NCBI GenBank assembly: GCA_910592205.1
Contig: CAJVPJ010001118.1
Coordinates: 1 to 12,148, forward strand
DNA from: Paraglomus occultum
Taxonomy: Eukaryota > Glomeromycota > Glomeromycetes > Paraglomerales > Paraglomeraceae
DNA length: 12,148 nucleotides
Direction: 5' to 3'
How positions within the stretch are numbered: the first letter of the stretch is position 1; each line of letters starts with the position of its first letter. A model generated the notes under the pieces. The model ran no database searches. It saw only the letters and a list, made by a program, of their open reading frames with translations, and had not been told where the DNA came from. Shown in pieces: positions 1-7,514 of the stretch. A program made the position numbers and the translations under genes.

Positions 1-283
1 ACGCTTGTGATGTTTGTGGCTACTTTGTCGATCTGCAGCAGCTGTGGCACAGAATCTGCTCCGCTTTAGCCTACCCCCTAAATTAGAAATTGTTTATGTT
101 CTCACATGAAATCCAGCTCACTTGATATCAATCTCATCTCAAAAAGCTTTTATTATCATAAAATGTAATAGTAAATCATTGATACTAGCGCCCCTCGTTT
201 GCATGACATGATTAACCAAAGTTGTACAGACATAATGAATTATCAAGCAATCTCAGAAAAAATTTAACGCACTAAAAGAGAAA

Positions 284-618
284 ATGCTCGAATCAATTAA
301 GCAAGTTCAACACTCACGACAAGAAAGCCTAAGAAATCTATTAATCGAAATAGAGAAAAAAGCAAAACTCACTCCAAGAAAAAAGAGTTAGTTAATAATA
401 ATTCGCTTTTTTTGTATATAAATAATAATCGGGAAAAGACTCGCAAATATATGATTCCGTAGTGATTTACCTAAGGAAGATTATGAACAGTCTCTGATGT
501 TGACGACGACGATGACGACATCGTTCGAATAGAAGTTAGACAAAGAAAAAGAACTACCAAAAAGAAAAAAAAAAGGAAAATAAGAAAAAAAAGAAAAAGA
601 GAATTTTATGATTCGTAG
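284..618 (+). CDS. Possible small two-exon gene, convergent with the OB-fold gene
   Basis: The ATG at 284 opens a frame rich in K, E, Q and L (LKEKMLESIKQVQ just around the start, then RQESLRNLLIEIEKKAK), which looks like an amphipathic or coiled-coil helix. It stops at 389 unless spliced. A GTTAGT donor at 387 and an AACAG acceptor ending at 490 would remove a 104-nt intron and join it, in frame, to an exon ending at TAG 616-618. That exon encodes an acidic run (DVDDDDDD) followed by a strongly basic tail (RQRKRTTKKKKKRKIRKK). Acidic-then-basic tails are common in nuclear proteins. The last 13 bases overlap the end of the OB gene on the other strand. It lies inside the proposed Helitron, 99 bp from the 3' end. 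It could be chance in AT-rich, purine-rich DNA, and the family is unknown. Confidence 0.27.
543..601 (+). repeat. Polypurine (A/G) tract
   Basis: This is an almost pure purine run of AAAG, AAAAG and similar units, just beyond the 3' end of the OB-fold gene. On the element's coding strand it is a polypyrimidine tract. It also encodes the basic tail of the possible convergent gene. Such tracts arise easily by slippage. Confidence 0.6.
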
Positions 619-1472
619 TCCGGTAATTCTAACATATTTGTCGCAATATCGCTGATTTTTTTGTTGCTTGTTTCGGCAGCGATTTGATTCGTAGACGTTG
701 ACGACGTCGTTGATGTGTTGTTTATTTTTCTTTTTTTGCTTGTTGTTGTCGTTGCCGTAGCAATAGTAGTAGTTGTTTGAGGAGTGGGGGATGGCGGAGA
801 GAGCTCAGATAGAGAAATTAATTGTTTGAGCTTCTCTGATTTCGATGTTGGAGATGTAGATGGTGTTTTTGTTGATGTTGTTGGTTGTCCGTACATATAT
901 TCCATGTTGTCCAGTTGGACATACAACTGGTTCTCGTCTACACCAAAGTCCCCGGTAACCCATACTTTGCTCCGCGGCAGGAGCTTTGTCGTGCGTGCTA
1001 GTAGGTGCGTTTGAGAGGCGTCGTGTGTGCAGAAAATACTGCATTGGTTAAAGGGATTCGTGGCGGTCTTATCGCCTTTGTGTTGCGACGCGGATATTCT
1101 GAAGAATATCTGGTTTTTTTGTTGTTGTGGTTTAGTATCGACGATGCCAGCGGCGAGAATGCACGATTTATTGGTCGGAAGGTTTAAGTGATCGTAATTA
1201 TTAATCTCGAGTCGGTACGCGGTGATAGAGAGTTTATTGTCTTTTATTTCGGTTATTGTTCCGTCGAGATCCACGATGTCGTTTCGGTTTACGGTGTTTA
1301 TATGAGCGGTTGTTGTGATATTCTTCGGCAGCCATGCAGTGATAGATAGATTAACGTATTGGTCATCGAGGTTTATGGTATATGCTTCTATTAATTGGAG
1401 GTCGTGTTCCCCTCGGTTAAGTTTCTTTACGCTGGTTATAAGTGCTGCCGTTGTATGGAAGTGAATGAACAT
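606..1472 (-). CDS. Helitron accessory protein with two OB-fold-like (RPA-type) domains
   Basis: This 288-residue protein starts at ATG 1472, 261 bp downstream of the transposase stop and on the same strand. Residues of about 35-95 look like one OB fold (SITAWLPK, then DIVDLDGTITEIKDNKLSIT). Residues of about 103-193 look like a second (CILAAGIV, FFRISASQ, RSKVWVTGDFG, QLYVQLDNMEYM). The C-terminal third is low complexity, rich in T, S and P, with a basic nuclear-localisation-like SKKRK at 245-249. Plant Helitrons often carry RPA-like single-strand-binding genes, so by analogy this protein probably coats ssDNA during rolling-circle transposition. That role is inferred from fold-like pattern and position; I do not recognise a named family. 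No stop or frameshift breaks it, unlike the transposase. Confidence 0.7.
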   Translation of the reverse strand: MFIHFHTTAALITSVKKLNRGEHDLQLIEAYTINLDDQYVNLSITAWLPKNITTTAHINTVNRNDIVDLDGTITEIKDNKLSITAYRLEINNYDHLNLPTNKSCILAAGIVDTKPQQQKNQIFFRISASQHKGDKTATNPFNQCSIFCTHDASQTHLLARTTKLLPRSKVWVTGDFGVDENQLYVQLDNMEYMYGQPTTSTKTPSTSPTSKSEKLKQLISLSELSPPSPTPQTTTTIATATTTTSKKRKINNTSTTSSTSTNQIAAETSNKKISDIATNMLELPDYES

Positions 1473-1733
1473 GGTCGATTTGATAGTTGGCCGAAACGGT
1501 TGATTTGTTTGATCGTTGCGAAAAATGGGAGGGATGGGAAAGATTATTTTTTAGTTTATATATTTCTTAGTATTGGTGGGAAGTTTTATATTTCCAAAAA
1601 AAGGCAAGCGTTTAAGGGGTTAAATCATACGATAATGTTGTATTGTCAGCATTTTTAATATAGTGTTTATTTATTAGTTTATTAATAAATATCAATAAAA
1701 AAAAGTAACAATTTAATTAATGACGATGAAATA
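1473..1733 (-). other. Spacer between transposase and OB-fold gene
   Basis: This 261-bp AT-rich gap separates the transposase stop (1734) from the OB-fold ATG (1472). It probably holds the end of the first transcript and the promoter of the second. No distinct motif can be assigned. Confidence 0.35.
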
Positions 1734-4199
1734 TTAAAAGAAAATAGTGTTTGCTTGTTGATTAAGACGGGAATATTCTTCATTTACAGATGGATCAACA
1801 CAAAAAGCCCTCCTGTCTAATATAGGAATGTTAACATTTTCCCATGATGTTGCTCGACTTAATGCAACATAAGCTTGTCCCGGTGCGAAGAATTGATTGT
1901 CTAAGAATATTGAAGTTTTTTGCAAAGTCAATCCTTGGGCTTTGTGAACGGTTAGCGCAAAGCAATTTTGTAAAGGAAACTGTGTCCGGGATGAGGGTTT
2001 TCCATCTGCGTAAAAGTTTACAGTCTTCAACCCTACTTCAGCGTTAATTATTCCGCCCGTGACACTGAATGCTATTTGTGCTCTTTTTGAATCGCAGTTA
2101 ACTTTGGTAACGATACCGATTGTTCCATTGCATATGCCTTGATTGTACATGTCATTACTAAGGTACATGACGCGGGCACCTGGCTGTAGTCTTACCGAAA
2201 CAGGCAAGTTTGTGTGAGATTTGAAAAGTGGTTGGGCAGTGTTATCCAACCATAATTCGTTATTAACATAATCGTCAGCTTTATGAAGAAGGTATTGGTT
2301 TCCTTCTATTGGTAGCATATTGCATATGGAAATATTAATACGATCGGCTGATTGGCGGTATCCAACAATATGAGTGGTATTTAATTTTGCATGAACTTTA
2401 TCCGCATCATCTGCAGAGTCTTCACCATTATCTTCATTGTCATCTTCGTTTCCTTCATTTAATGAATTCATGTGGTTTTGTTCAAGTATATTCCAAGATT
2501 CATCAGATATGTTTCCTGTTCGTATTTCTTGCAATAAATTGAAAAATATAGGATCGGATATTTGTCGTTGAGATTTAGTAAGAAATAATGGATGAAAAAT
2601 TTTCCATACAGGAGAATAAAACACGTTTGGTGCATTGACAGGTGGTAATTGTGCCAAGTCACCAATTAACACAACATTGATACCTCCGAAGGGATGGTGA
2701 TTGTTATTAAGTTTTGCAAATGTGTCAGAAATAAATGAAAGCAATGTAGATGAAACCATAGAGACTTCATCAATTATTATCGTGTCGGTTTGGCGGAGAT
2801 GGTCAGTTAGGACGTGATCAGTAAAAATAAGAGTTTTGTAGCCGCTCTTTGTTGATATTATACGTAGTTCAGAATGAATGGTTTTGCCATTAATATTTTG
2901 GGCAGCAACTCCAGTTGGTGCCATGAGTAGAAATTGTCGCTTTTTTTGTGTCAAGTAATTTGTTAATAAATGGATAATGTATGATTTGCCAGTTCCAGCC
3001 GGTCCAGTTACAAAGAAGTAGGGGTATTTTTTGTTTGTAGTAGAACCCATAAATTGGGTGATCGTGTTCATTATTTTATATTGGTCTGATGGTAATCCGG
3101 CTGTAAAGACTCTGGGAAGTATTGGCGGAATTTTCATTATGTTTATCAATTGAGAGCGAATGGTTTTATGGTTTTTTTGGGAGAGCTCGTATAACGATTG
3201 AAGCATTGTTTCTAGAATTGTTATAAATTGGTCTGTCAGTTCTGTTTTTCTTTTGGTAATAAAGGTTGCAATATTTTGGTGCGCTTGTGAGGCCTGATCG
3301 GGAAACAGGTTAAAGTAATGATCGCGATATGTTGAATAGCCGGCTTTAATGTCACTTTCAGAGCGCCATGAACGTGTTTTTAGGAGTAATCGATAAAAAT
3401 AAGAGTCTCCATCGGATATTCGTAATGCGCGGGTACGAGTCAATATTTTTTTCGTACGTCTTACAACTGTTCTACCTTCAGCGTCGGTGCCAGCATATCT
3501 GTTTGACCTTGTTCCAGGTGATTTGAGTTCATACTGCTGATGGTATTGTTCGTAAGTAAGCGTATCAAATTCTGGTGTAACAGGTCTTTGGAAATATTTT
3601 TCAATTGAATCTTTATAATAGGGATCGTCCAGATGCATGAGCATTTCTTCGACAGGACGAACAGTTTTTGTTCTAGAGTTTGGTGGTTCTGTTGTTAAAT
3701 ATTTAACAGTGGCTGAAGAATCGCATATTTTTTCTCCGAGCGTAAGAAACATGACTTCCATACAACCTAACCGACGTCCAATTACGTGTTGACGGTAACG
3801 ATCACCTTCAACTATATTGAAAATGTGTGACGGCTCAACTTTTGCAACATATTTGGTCATATATCGGGCAAATCCTTTTGACGTAATATATTGTGCGTTC
3901 ATATGTGCGTTCCATGCAATTAGGGTTGGTGGGTGGTACGGTACGACATATCGATCTTCCTCTTTTGTACATTTGTAAATAAAGCGGAGAGATTCGTTAT
4001 CCGTATAAGTGGTATTTGAATATTGTCTTGGAAATCCTTTGGAGCACTGTTGTCCTTCGGGTGCTGGTCCACCACAACGATGATCACAAGTATGTATTTG
4101 ATGTGCCTGAACATGTTTAAAGAGTTCGGGTTCGTGATTTGGATCTGGCATGTCAGATCGAATAACGTTGTTCTGAATCATTTGTTCTATGGAATAAGA
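1734..4199 (-). CDS. Helitron Rep-helicase, C-terminal part (Rep tyrosines and Pif1-like SF1 helicase)
   Basis: This is the remaining roughly 820 residues of the transposase. Residue numbers here count from a TTG at 4202 in this frame, which is not a real start. The Rep catalytic tyrosine motif YMTKY is at about 114-118, after the conserved stretch CGGPAPEGQQCSKGFPR. The Pif1/RecD-type helicase follows: Walker A GPAGTGKS (400-407), Walker B IIIDEVS (475-481), GDLAQLPPV (514-522), TVHKAQGLTL (751-760) and QAYVALSRA (776-784). An acidic low-complexity insert rich in D, E and N (about 581-602) interrupts the helicase. The stop is TAA at 1734-1736. There is no internal stop, so once the upstream frameshift is allowed for, the polyprotein is otherwise intact from 5869 to 1734. 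It would unwind DNA ahead of Rep. Confidence 0.92.
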   Translation of the reverse strand, partial: SYSIEQMIQNNVIRSDMPDPNHEPELFKHVQAHQIHTCDHRCGGPAPEGQQCSKGFPRQYSNTTYTDNESLRFIYKCTKEEDRYVVPYHPPTLIAWNAHMNAQYITSKGFARYMTKYVAKVEPSHIFNIVEGDRYRQHVIGRRLGCMEVMFLTLGEKICDSSATVKYLTTEPPNSRTKTVRPVEEMLMHLDDPYYKDSIEKYFQRPVTPEFDTLTYEQYHQQYELKSPGTRSNRYAGTDAEGRTVVRRTKKILTRTRALRISDGDSYFYRLLLKTRSWRSESDIKAGYSTYRDHYFNLFPDQASQAHQNIATFITKRKTELTDQFITILETMLQSLYELSQKNHKTIRSQLINIMKIPPILPRVFTAGLPSDQYKIMNTITQFMGSTTNKKYPYFFVTGPAGTGKSYIIHLLTNYLTQKKRQFLLMAPTGVAAQNINGKTIHSELRIISTKSGYKTLIFTDHVLTDHLRQTDTIIIDEVSMVSSTLLSFISDTFAKLNNNHHPFGGINVVLIGDLAQLPPVNAPNVFYSPVWKIFHPLFLTKSQRQISDPIFFNLLQEIRTGNISDESWNILEQNHMNSLNEGNEDDNEDNGEDSADDADKVHAKLNTTHIVGYRQSADRINISICNMLPIEGNQYLLHKADDYVNNELWLDNTAQPLFKSHTNLPVSVRLQPGARVMYLSNDMYNQGICNGTIGIVTKVNCDSKRAQIAFSVTGGIINAEVGLKTVNFYADGKPSSRTQFPLQNCFALTVHKAQGLTLQKTSIFLDNQFFAPGQAYVALSRATSWENVNIPILDRRAFCVDPSVNEEYSRLNQQANTIFF

Positions 4200-4202
4200 C
4201 AA
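4187..4202 (-). other. Frameshift joining the two parts of the Helitron transposase
   Basis: The upstream frame ends in TAG at 4187-4189 while the downstream frame is already open from about 4202. Moving from one to the other needs a -1 step, equivalent to one missing base, between the HUH histidines and the conserved segment IEQMIQNNVIRSD. I see no canonical -1 slippery heptamer, so a small deletion or an assembly error is more likely than programmed frameshifting. The lesion separates the HUH metal site from the catalytic tyrosines and the helicase. Confidence 0.8.
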
Positions 4203-5869
4203 GTGTGGGTGTGCGCAGCACCTCGATTTTGAAATTCAACTCTTTGGAAATAGTCTTGTATTGTGCCCCATTCAGAGAATTTTTCGTTCTTCCAGATGGC
4301 TTTTTTCATAGAACGTAGGCGATGGAGAAAATGGGAAGTCACATGATATGGACGATTGGTTGGTAAGGTATCACCATTATCCGTTGCGGAAAAAATGGCT
4401 CGTAAATGATCCCATTTTCCCTCAGCCATCGATAAAGTAATGAATAATGTTGGTAAACCGAGTTCAGTTACCATGGTATTTAGGTGGTGTTCTTTTTGGT
4501 GATAGTATGTATCGCCTGTTCTAATAAATGTGGGTAAAGGGGTAGTTATGTTTTCGTCTATTATCAAATTTGCTGTGTATGCACTTTGTCGTAAAAGTTG
4601 GGCAGCCGTTGGAGGTTGGCAAACATTATCAACATTCTTTTGGCGAAATAAACGGGAGTTATTTTGGAAATTACGAAATTTTTCCAGTTGCAAGTATGAC
4701 CAAACGGGCCATGTTGGGTGTAAACGAAATCGAGAATCGTAACCCATGAGACGCGATTTTATGTATTTTCCGTAAGTTTGATCGAAATTTTCTGACGTCT
4801 CAGACCTTTGTTTTCGGTGTTTGTAATAACCTTGGCCATTTGGGAATAAGTCTGGAAATAACAATGCTTCCAATTCGGGATCGTGAAAAGCAATCGGTAT
4901 TTTTTTGTCATCTGTATCCGTTAAGAATCCAATTGCTAGACGAGTATAGTGGGCATCTTCATTGTGTGTGTCATCCGGAAAGTCATATGATGGAACTACG
5001 ACATCACCTCTATGTAGCGGTGGTATATTTATATCAGTTTGCACATGCGTGGCCCAGGGCCAAACACTTATATTAGACGGAAGCGCATTATTTTGTGATA
5101 AGAGTTGCTGTGCTACTGAATTGTAGGCTTTAAGGTAAGGATTGTGAATCTGTAACCATTCGCATGCGTCTTTTAGGGAAGGATGATACCATTGTGTATC
5201 AGAAGTAGGTAAATCAGTTTGTTCAAGAAAGGCACCAAGCATTCCAGAATACAAAGTTAGAGAGCGCATGTTTTTTGAGTAACCCATTTGACCTTGCAAT
5301 GAACGATATTCTGAAAAGGCATTTGCATCAACAGTGCGGCCAAGACTTGAATGAAGGTAAACTGGAGATAAATATTTACGCTTTCCGTATGGTACTATTT
5401 GTATACATGGAGGAATAGGGGCTAGACTTGGACACGCTTGACGGGACGAAGGCGTTTTACATGACGCGCAGATCGCTACTTTGGTTGAATTATTTGGATG
5501 ATAGGTTAATGCAGCATCTGGATATGATGTTTCGAGCGGAAAGGTAGTGTTATTGTCTTTCAATATCCAACGAATTTGATACGGGTAGAGCATTCGTCCG
5601 CAGTAACAACATGGTGCGCAAGGAAATTGTGTATACGCATCGTAATGTAGTTTGCGCAGAACATTTATGAAAAGATCTTTTGGACGCCAATACGTAAAAG
5701 TGGTAGTATCAGCTGATACGAATTGAGAAGTTGGTCTCGAAATTGTAGTATCGGAGGATTGATATGTTGTCTCAGGAAGAAAATCTGAAGAGAGATCTAA
5801 GCAATCTTCGTAATCCATTAATTCACCAACTGAGAGAGCATCAATAATTTGGAATGATTGAAATGACAT
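4187..5869 (-). CDS. Helitron Rep-helicase, N-terminal part (Helitron_like_N and HUH motif), ends at a frameshift
   Basis: This is the N-terminal 560 residues of the Helitron transposase, which nicks and joins DNA during rolling-circle transposition. The ATG at 5869 is chosen because the open frame beyond it, to 5914, contains no other ATG. A cysteine-rich, zinc-finger-like motif (C84, C87, C88, C90, then C134, C137) comes first. The Helitron_like_N region follows, with stretches such as LEALLFPDLFPNGQGYY, RLMGYDSRFRLHPTWPVW and LFITLSMAEGKWDHLRAIF. The HUH metal-binding motif is at H553-T-H555, in the context EFQNRGAAHTH. The frame stops five residues later (TAG, 4187-4189). The protein continues in the next frame, so this is the front part of one broken gene, not a separate protein. 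A run of ten T residues lies shortly upstream of the start on the coding strand. Confidence 0.9.
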   Translation of the reverse strand: MSFQSFQIIDALSVGELMDYEDCLDLSSDFLPETTYQSSDTTISRPTSQFVSADTTTFTYWRPKDLFINVLRKLHYDAYTQFPCAPCCYCGRMLYPYQIRWILKDNNTTFPLETSYPDAALTYHPNNSTKVAICASCKTPSSRQACPSLAPIPPCIQIVPYGKRKYLSPVYLHSSLGRTVDANAFSEYRSLQGQMGYSKNMRSLTLYSGMLGAFLEQTDLPTSDTQWYHPSLKDACEWLQIHNPYLKAYNSVAQQLLSQNNALPSNISVWPWATHVQTDINIPPLHRGDVVVPSYDFPDDTHNEDAHYTRLAIGFLTDTDDKKIPIAFHDPELEALLFPDLFPNGQGYYKHRKQRSETSENFDQTYGKYIKSRLMGYDSRFRLHPTWPVWSYLQLEKFRNFQNNSRLFRQKNVDNVCQPPTAAQLLRQSAYTANLIIDENITTPLPTFIRTGDTYYHQKEHHLNTMVTELGLPTLFITLSMAEGKWDHLRAIFSATDNGDTLPTNRPYHVTSHFLHRLRSMKKAIWKNEKFSEWGTIQDYFQRVEFQNRGAAHTHTCLIP

Positions 5870-6314
5870 CGTAGTTAAAAAAAAAAAGTAGATGTGCAGC
5901 TGTTTGTAAGTCAAAAAAGATCGAGAAATGTATGAATCAAATGTTGTGCGGAATGATGAAGGAACGATGGCTTTATATTCTTGGAGAAGAGTTTAATTAT
6001 AAATACAATGAAAAAAAATAACAGAAGAAATTATAAATTTATGGCATCGTTTATAATACAATTAATAATATAAACTGATGTAAAGAAAACTCAATTTTCT
6101 TCGCAAATCAGGAAATTTTGAAATTATAACTTCTTTGTAACGGAATTATTCATTTTTGGGAAACACGGAACTTTTAAAAAATAATAAAGAAAATCAATTT
6201 AAAATGTTCATTGCTTATTAAAAATAGTGTCATTATCATTATCATTGTATTATTAATTATTTAATAAATATTTACGATTACCATCGGTTGTGCGACAAAA
6301 AAGATAAGGGGCGA
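5870..6314 (-). other. Helitron 5' leader, non-coding
   Basis: These 445 bp lie between the proposed 5' terminus and the transposase start. The sequence is very AT-rich and contains short CATTAT repeats at 6231-6246. It must hold the Helitron 5' recognition sequence and presumably the transposase promoter. No individual element can be assigned with confidence. Confidence 0.4.
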
Positions 6315-6386
6315 ATTTGATTTGCATGTAATTTATAATACGGTTATTATTATCTACGCATTTGTAATAACAACAGAGGCAATTAA

Positions 6387-6695
6387 ATCAAATCCGAGGT
6401 ATTATTCGTTACTATCACTATACTTTTTGCAGATACGTTCGGTGTTTATCGAACCTTTGGCCTATTACTATACTTCTTGTGGGTGTTTATGTATTACGTC
6501 AGAAAGATTGATACATGTGAAAAATCCAAATTCGATGATGGGGAATCCCCTATTGCAATATTTCTATTTTTGGCGGTGATCTCCAAATGATGGTAGGCCT
6601 TTCGCAAAAAATTTCGTAAGGATGTAGAAGGAAAGGTAGACATCGTCTACGAAAACGATCTTGAAATAAACTATTTAAGTTACTTTAGAAAGTAA
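6387..6695 (+). pseudogene. Broken membrane-protein-like reading frame with two in-frame stops
   Basis: One frame reads as coding for 67 codons, then TGA-TGG-TAG (6588-6596), then 32 more codons in the same frame to TAA (6693-6695). The first part has hydrophobic stretches (EVLFVTITILFA, then FGLLLYFLWVFMYYV), a polar loop with CEKSKFDDGESP, and a third hydrophobic run (IAIFLFLAVI). The last part is charged (FRKKFRKDVEGKVDIVYEND). This suggests two or three membrane helices and a cytosolic tail. I do not recognise a family. The upstream limit is an in-frame TAA at 6384, and a splice acceptor is possible after CCGAG at 6398. A 21-nt intron could remove both stops, but that is far shorter than the other introns here. 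The frame begins 72 bp from the Helitron end, so it may be the remnant of a disrupted gene. Chance in AT-rich DNA is possible. Confidence 0.3.
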
Positions 6696-7468
6696 AGTCG
6701 TGTGGAAGATGGTACTAGTCTGAACTTGATTCACTGACAAATATAATTGTTATTACGTTTTTATATATTCTGATATTTTCCCCGACGTTTTAGGAGAAAA
6801 ATAATATTTTCGGAATTAATTTCAAAGTATATAAAGAATCGAACAACAGTGGGAGGTGGGCGGGGGGAAAGATGCCAAGGCAAAGGCCTAGGCAGAGATA
6901 AGATATAGACCTAGATGTAGGCGTTGATGTAGATCGAGGAAGAGATCGAGGACTAGGACTAGTACTAGGACTAGGACTAAGTAAGATATATAACCTATAC
7001 ATATAAGATTGCGAGAAGATGATCAGCAAGAAATTAACCATAATTTTGAAATCGAAGTTAGTAAGTTTCCAAAAAAGTTCTAGCAGAGAGGCACGAGGTA
7101 AATAATTTGGATAGATGCGGGATCACGGGGCACGGCAAATCTGAAAAGGAGGTTAAAAAAAAATAGACTGGATATGTCCTATTACATGGTCACGTGCTTT
7201 TGGATGCAATTCATAAATCATTGAAAGAGTTCCTAATCGAAGTAATGTCGCCCTTATTAATTATACGCTCACTATTAAAATTTATACTCTAATATAATTT
7301 CGTTTAGAATGGGTTACTCAAAGATTATTATGATAATGCGTTCTTTTATTTGCTTTAAATGTGAATAAAAACTTAATGTATCCGCCTCCGACATTATCTA
7401 ACGCCTGAATTATTAGCAAGGTCATGTTAATGCTAAGTTGAGAATATTCATTCCCTCACTCTCAATTT
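6696..7468. other. Intergenic region without a supported gene
   Basis: This AT-rich stretch lies between the broken membrane frame and the end of the VIT-vWA gene. An open frame on the minus strand at 6790-7041 is serine/proline low complexity produced by the GACTAG and AGAT-like repeats, and I do not call it. No RNA gene or second transposon end was seen. Confidence 0.5.
6951..6980 (+). repeat. GACTAG hexamer tandem repeat, five copies
   Basis: Five tandem hexamers are present: GACTAG, GACTAG, TACTAG, GACTAG, GACTAA. They sit at the end of a longer purine-rich, loosely repetitive stretch (about 6880-6950) with AGATCGAGG and CCTAG units. This is a simple repeat with no coding role. Confidence 0.85.
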
Positions 7469-7514
7469 TTAATTATTTAATTGTGTAAAATAAGCAAAAT
7501 TATCTAAAGACCAA

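Larger units (their letters stand above)
185..6314 (-). mobile_element. Helitron transposon, apparently full length (6,130 bp)
   Basis: Read on the minus strand, the element starts with TCGCCCCTTATC at 6314 and ends with GAGGGGCGCTAG at 185. These are the TC 5' end and CTAG (CTRR) 3' end known for Helitrons. The base before the TC and the base after the CTAG are both T, so insertion would be between T and T. The two tips share a 7-bp inverted repeat (CGCCCCT/AGGGGCG), which supports them as a matched pair. Between them lie a Rep-Pif1 helicase and an OB-fold protein, both on the minus strand. I found no strong 3' subterminal hairpin; only a weak ATAAT/ATTAT stem at 232-243 is visible. The coding content makes the Helitron class certain. 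The exact ends are inferred and need an empty site or a second copy. Confidence 0.72.

Noticed and set aside
1395-1658. 87-codon plus-strand open frame
   Set aside because: It is mostly antisense to the start of the OB-fold gene and to its AT-rich leader; no recognisable protein features.
199-6328. Direct 8-bp repeat TTTGCATG near both Helitron ends (199-206 and 6321-6328)
   Set aside because: One copy is inside and one outside the proposed element, and Helitrons make no target duplication; likely coincidence.
6322-6579. 85-codon plus-strand open frame starting MHVIYN
   Set aside because: It overlaps the more coding-like frame at 6387-6695, has irregular composition and no recognisable domain.
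6636-6650. Perfect 6-bp stem with 3-nt loop (GTAGAC-ATC-GTCTAC)
   Set aside because: Single short hairpin inside the broken membrane frame; no T-run or other RNA features, easily explained by chance.
6790-7041. 83-codon minus-strand open frame rich in S and P
   Set aside because: It is a translation of the GACTAG and related simple repeats, with no domain and no splice context.
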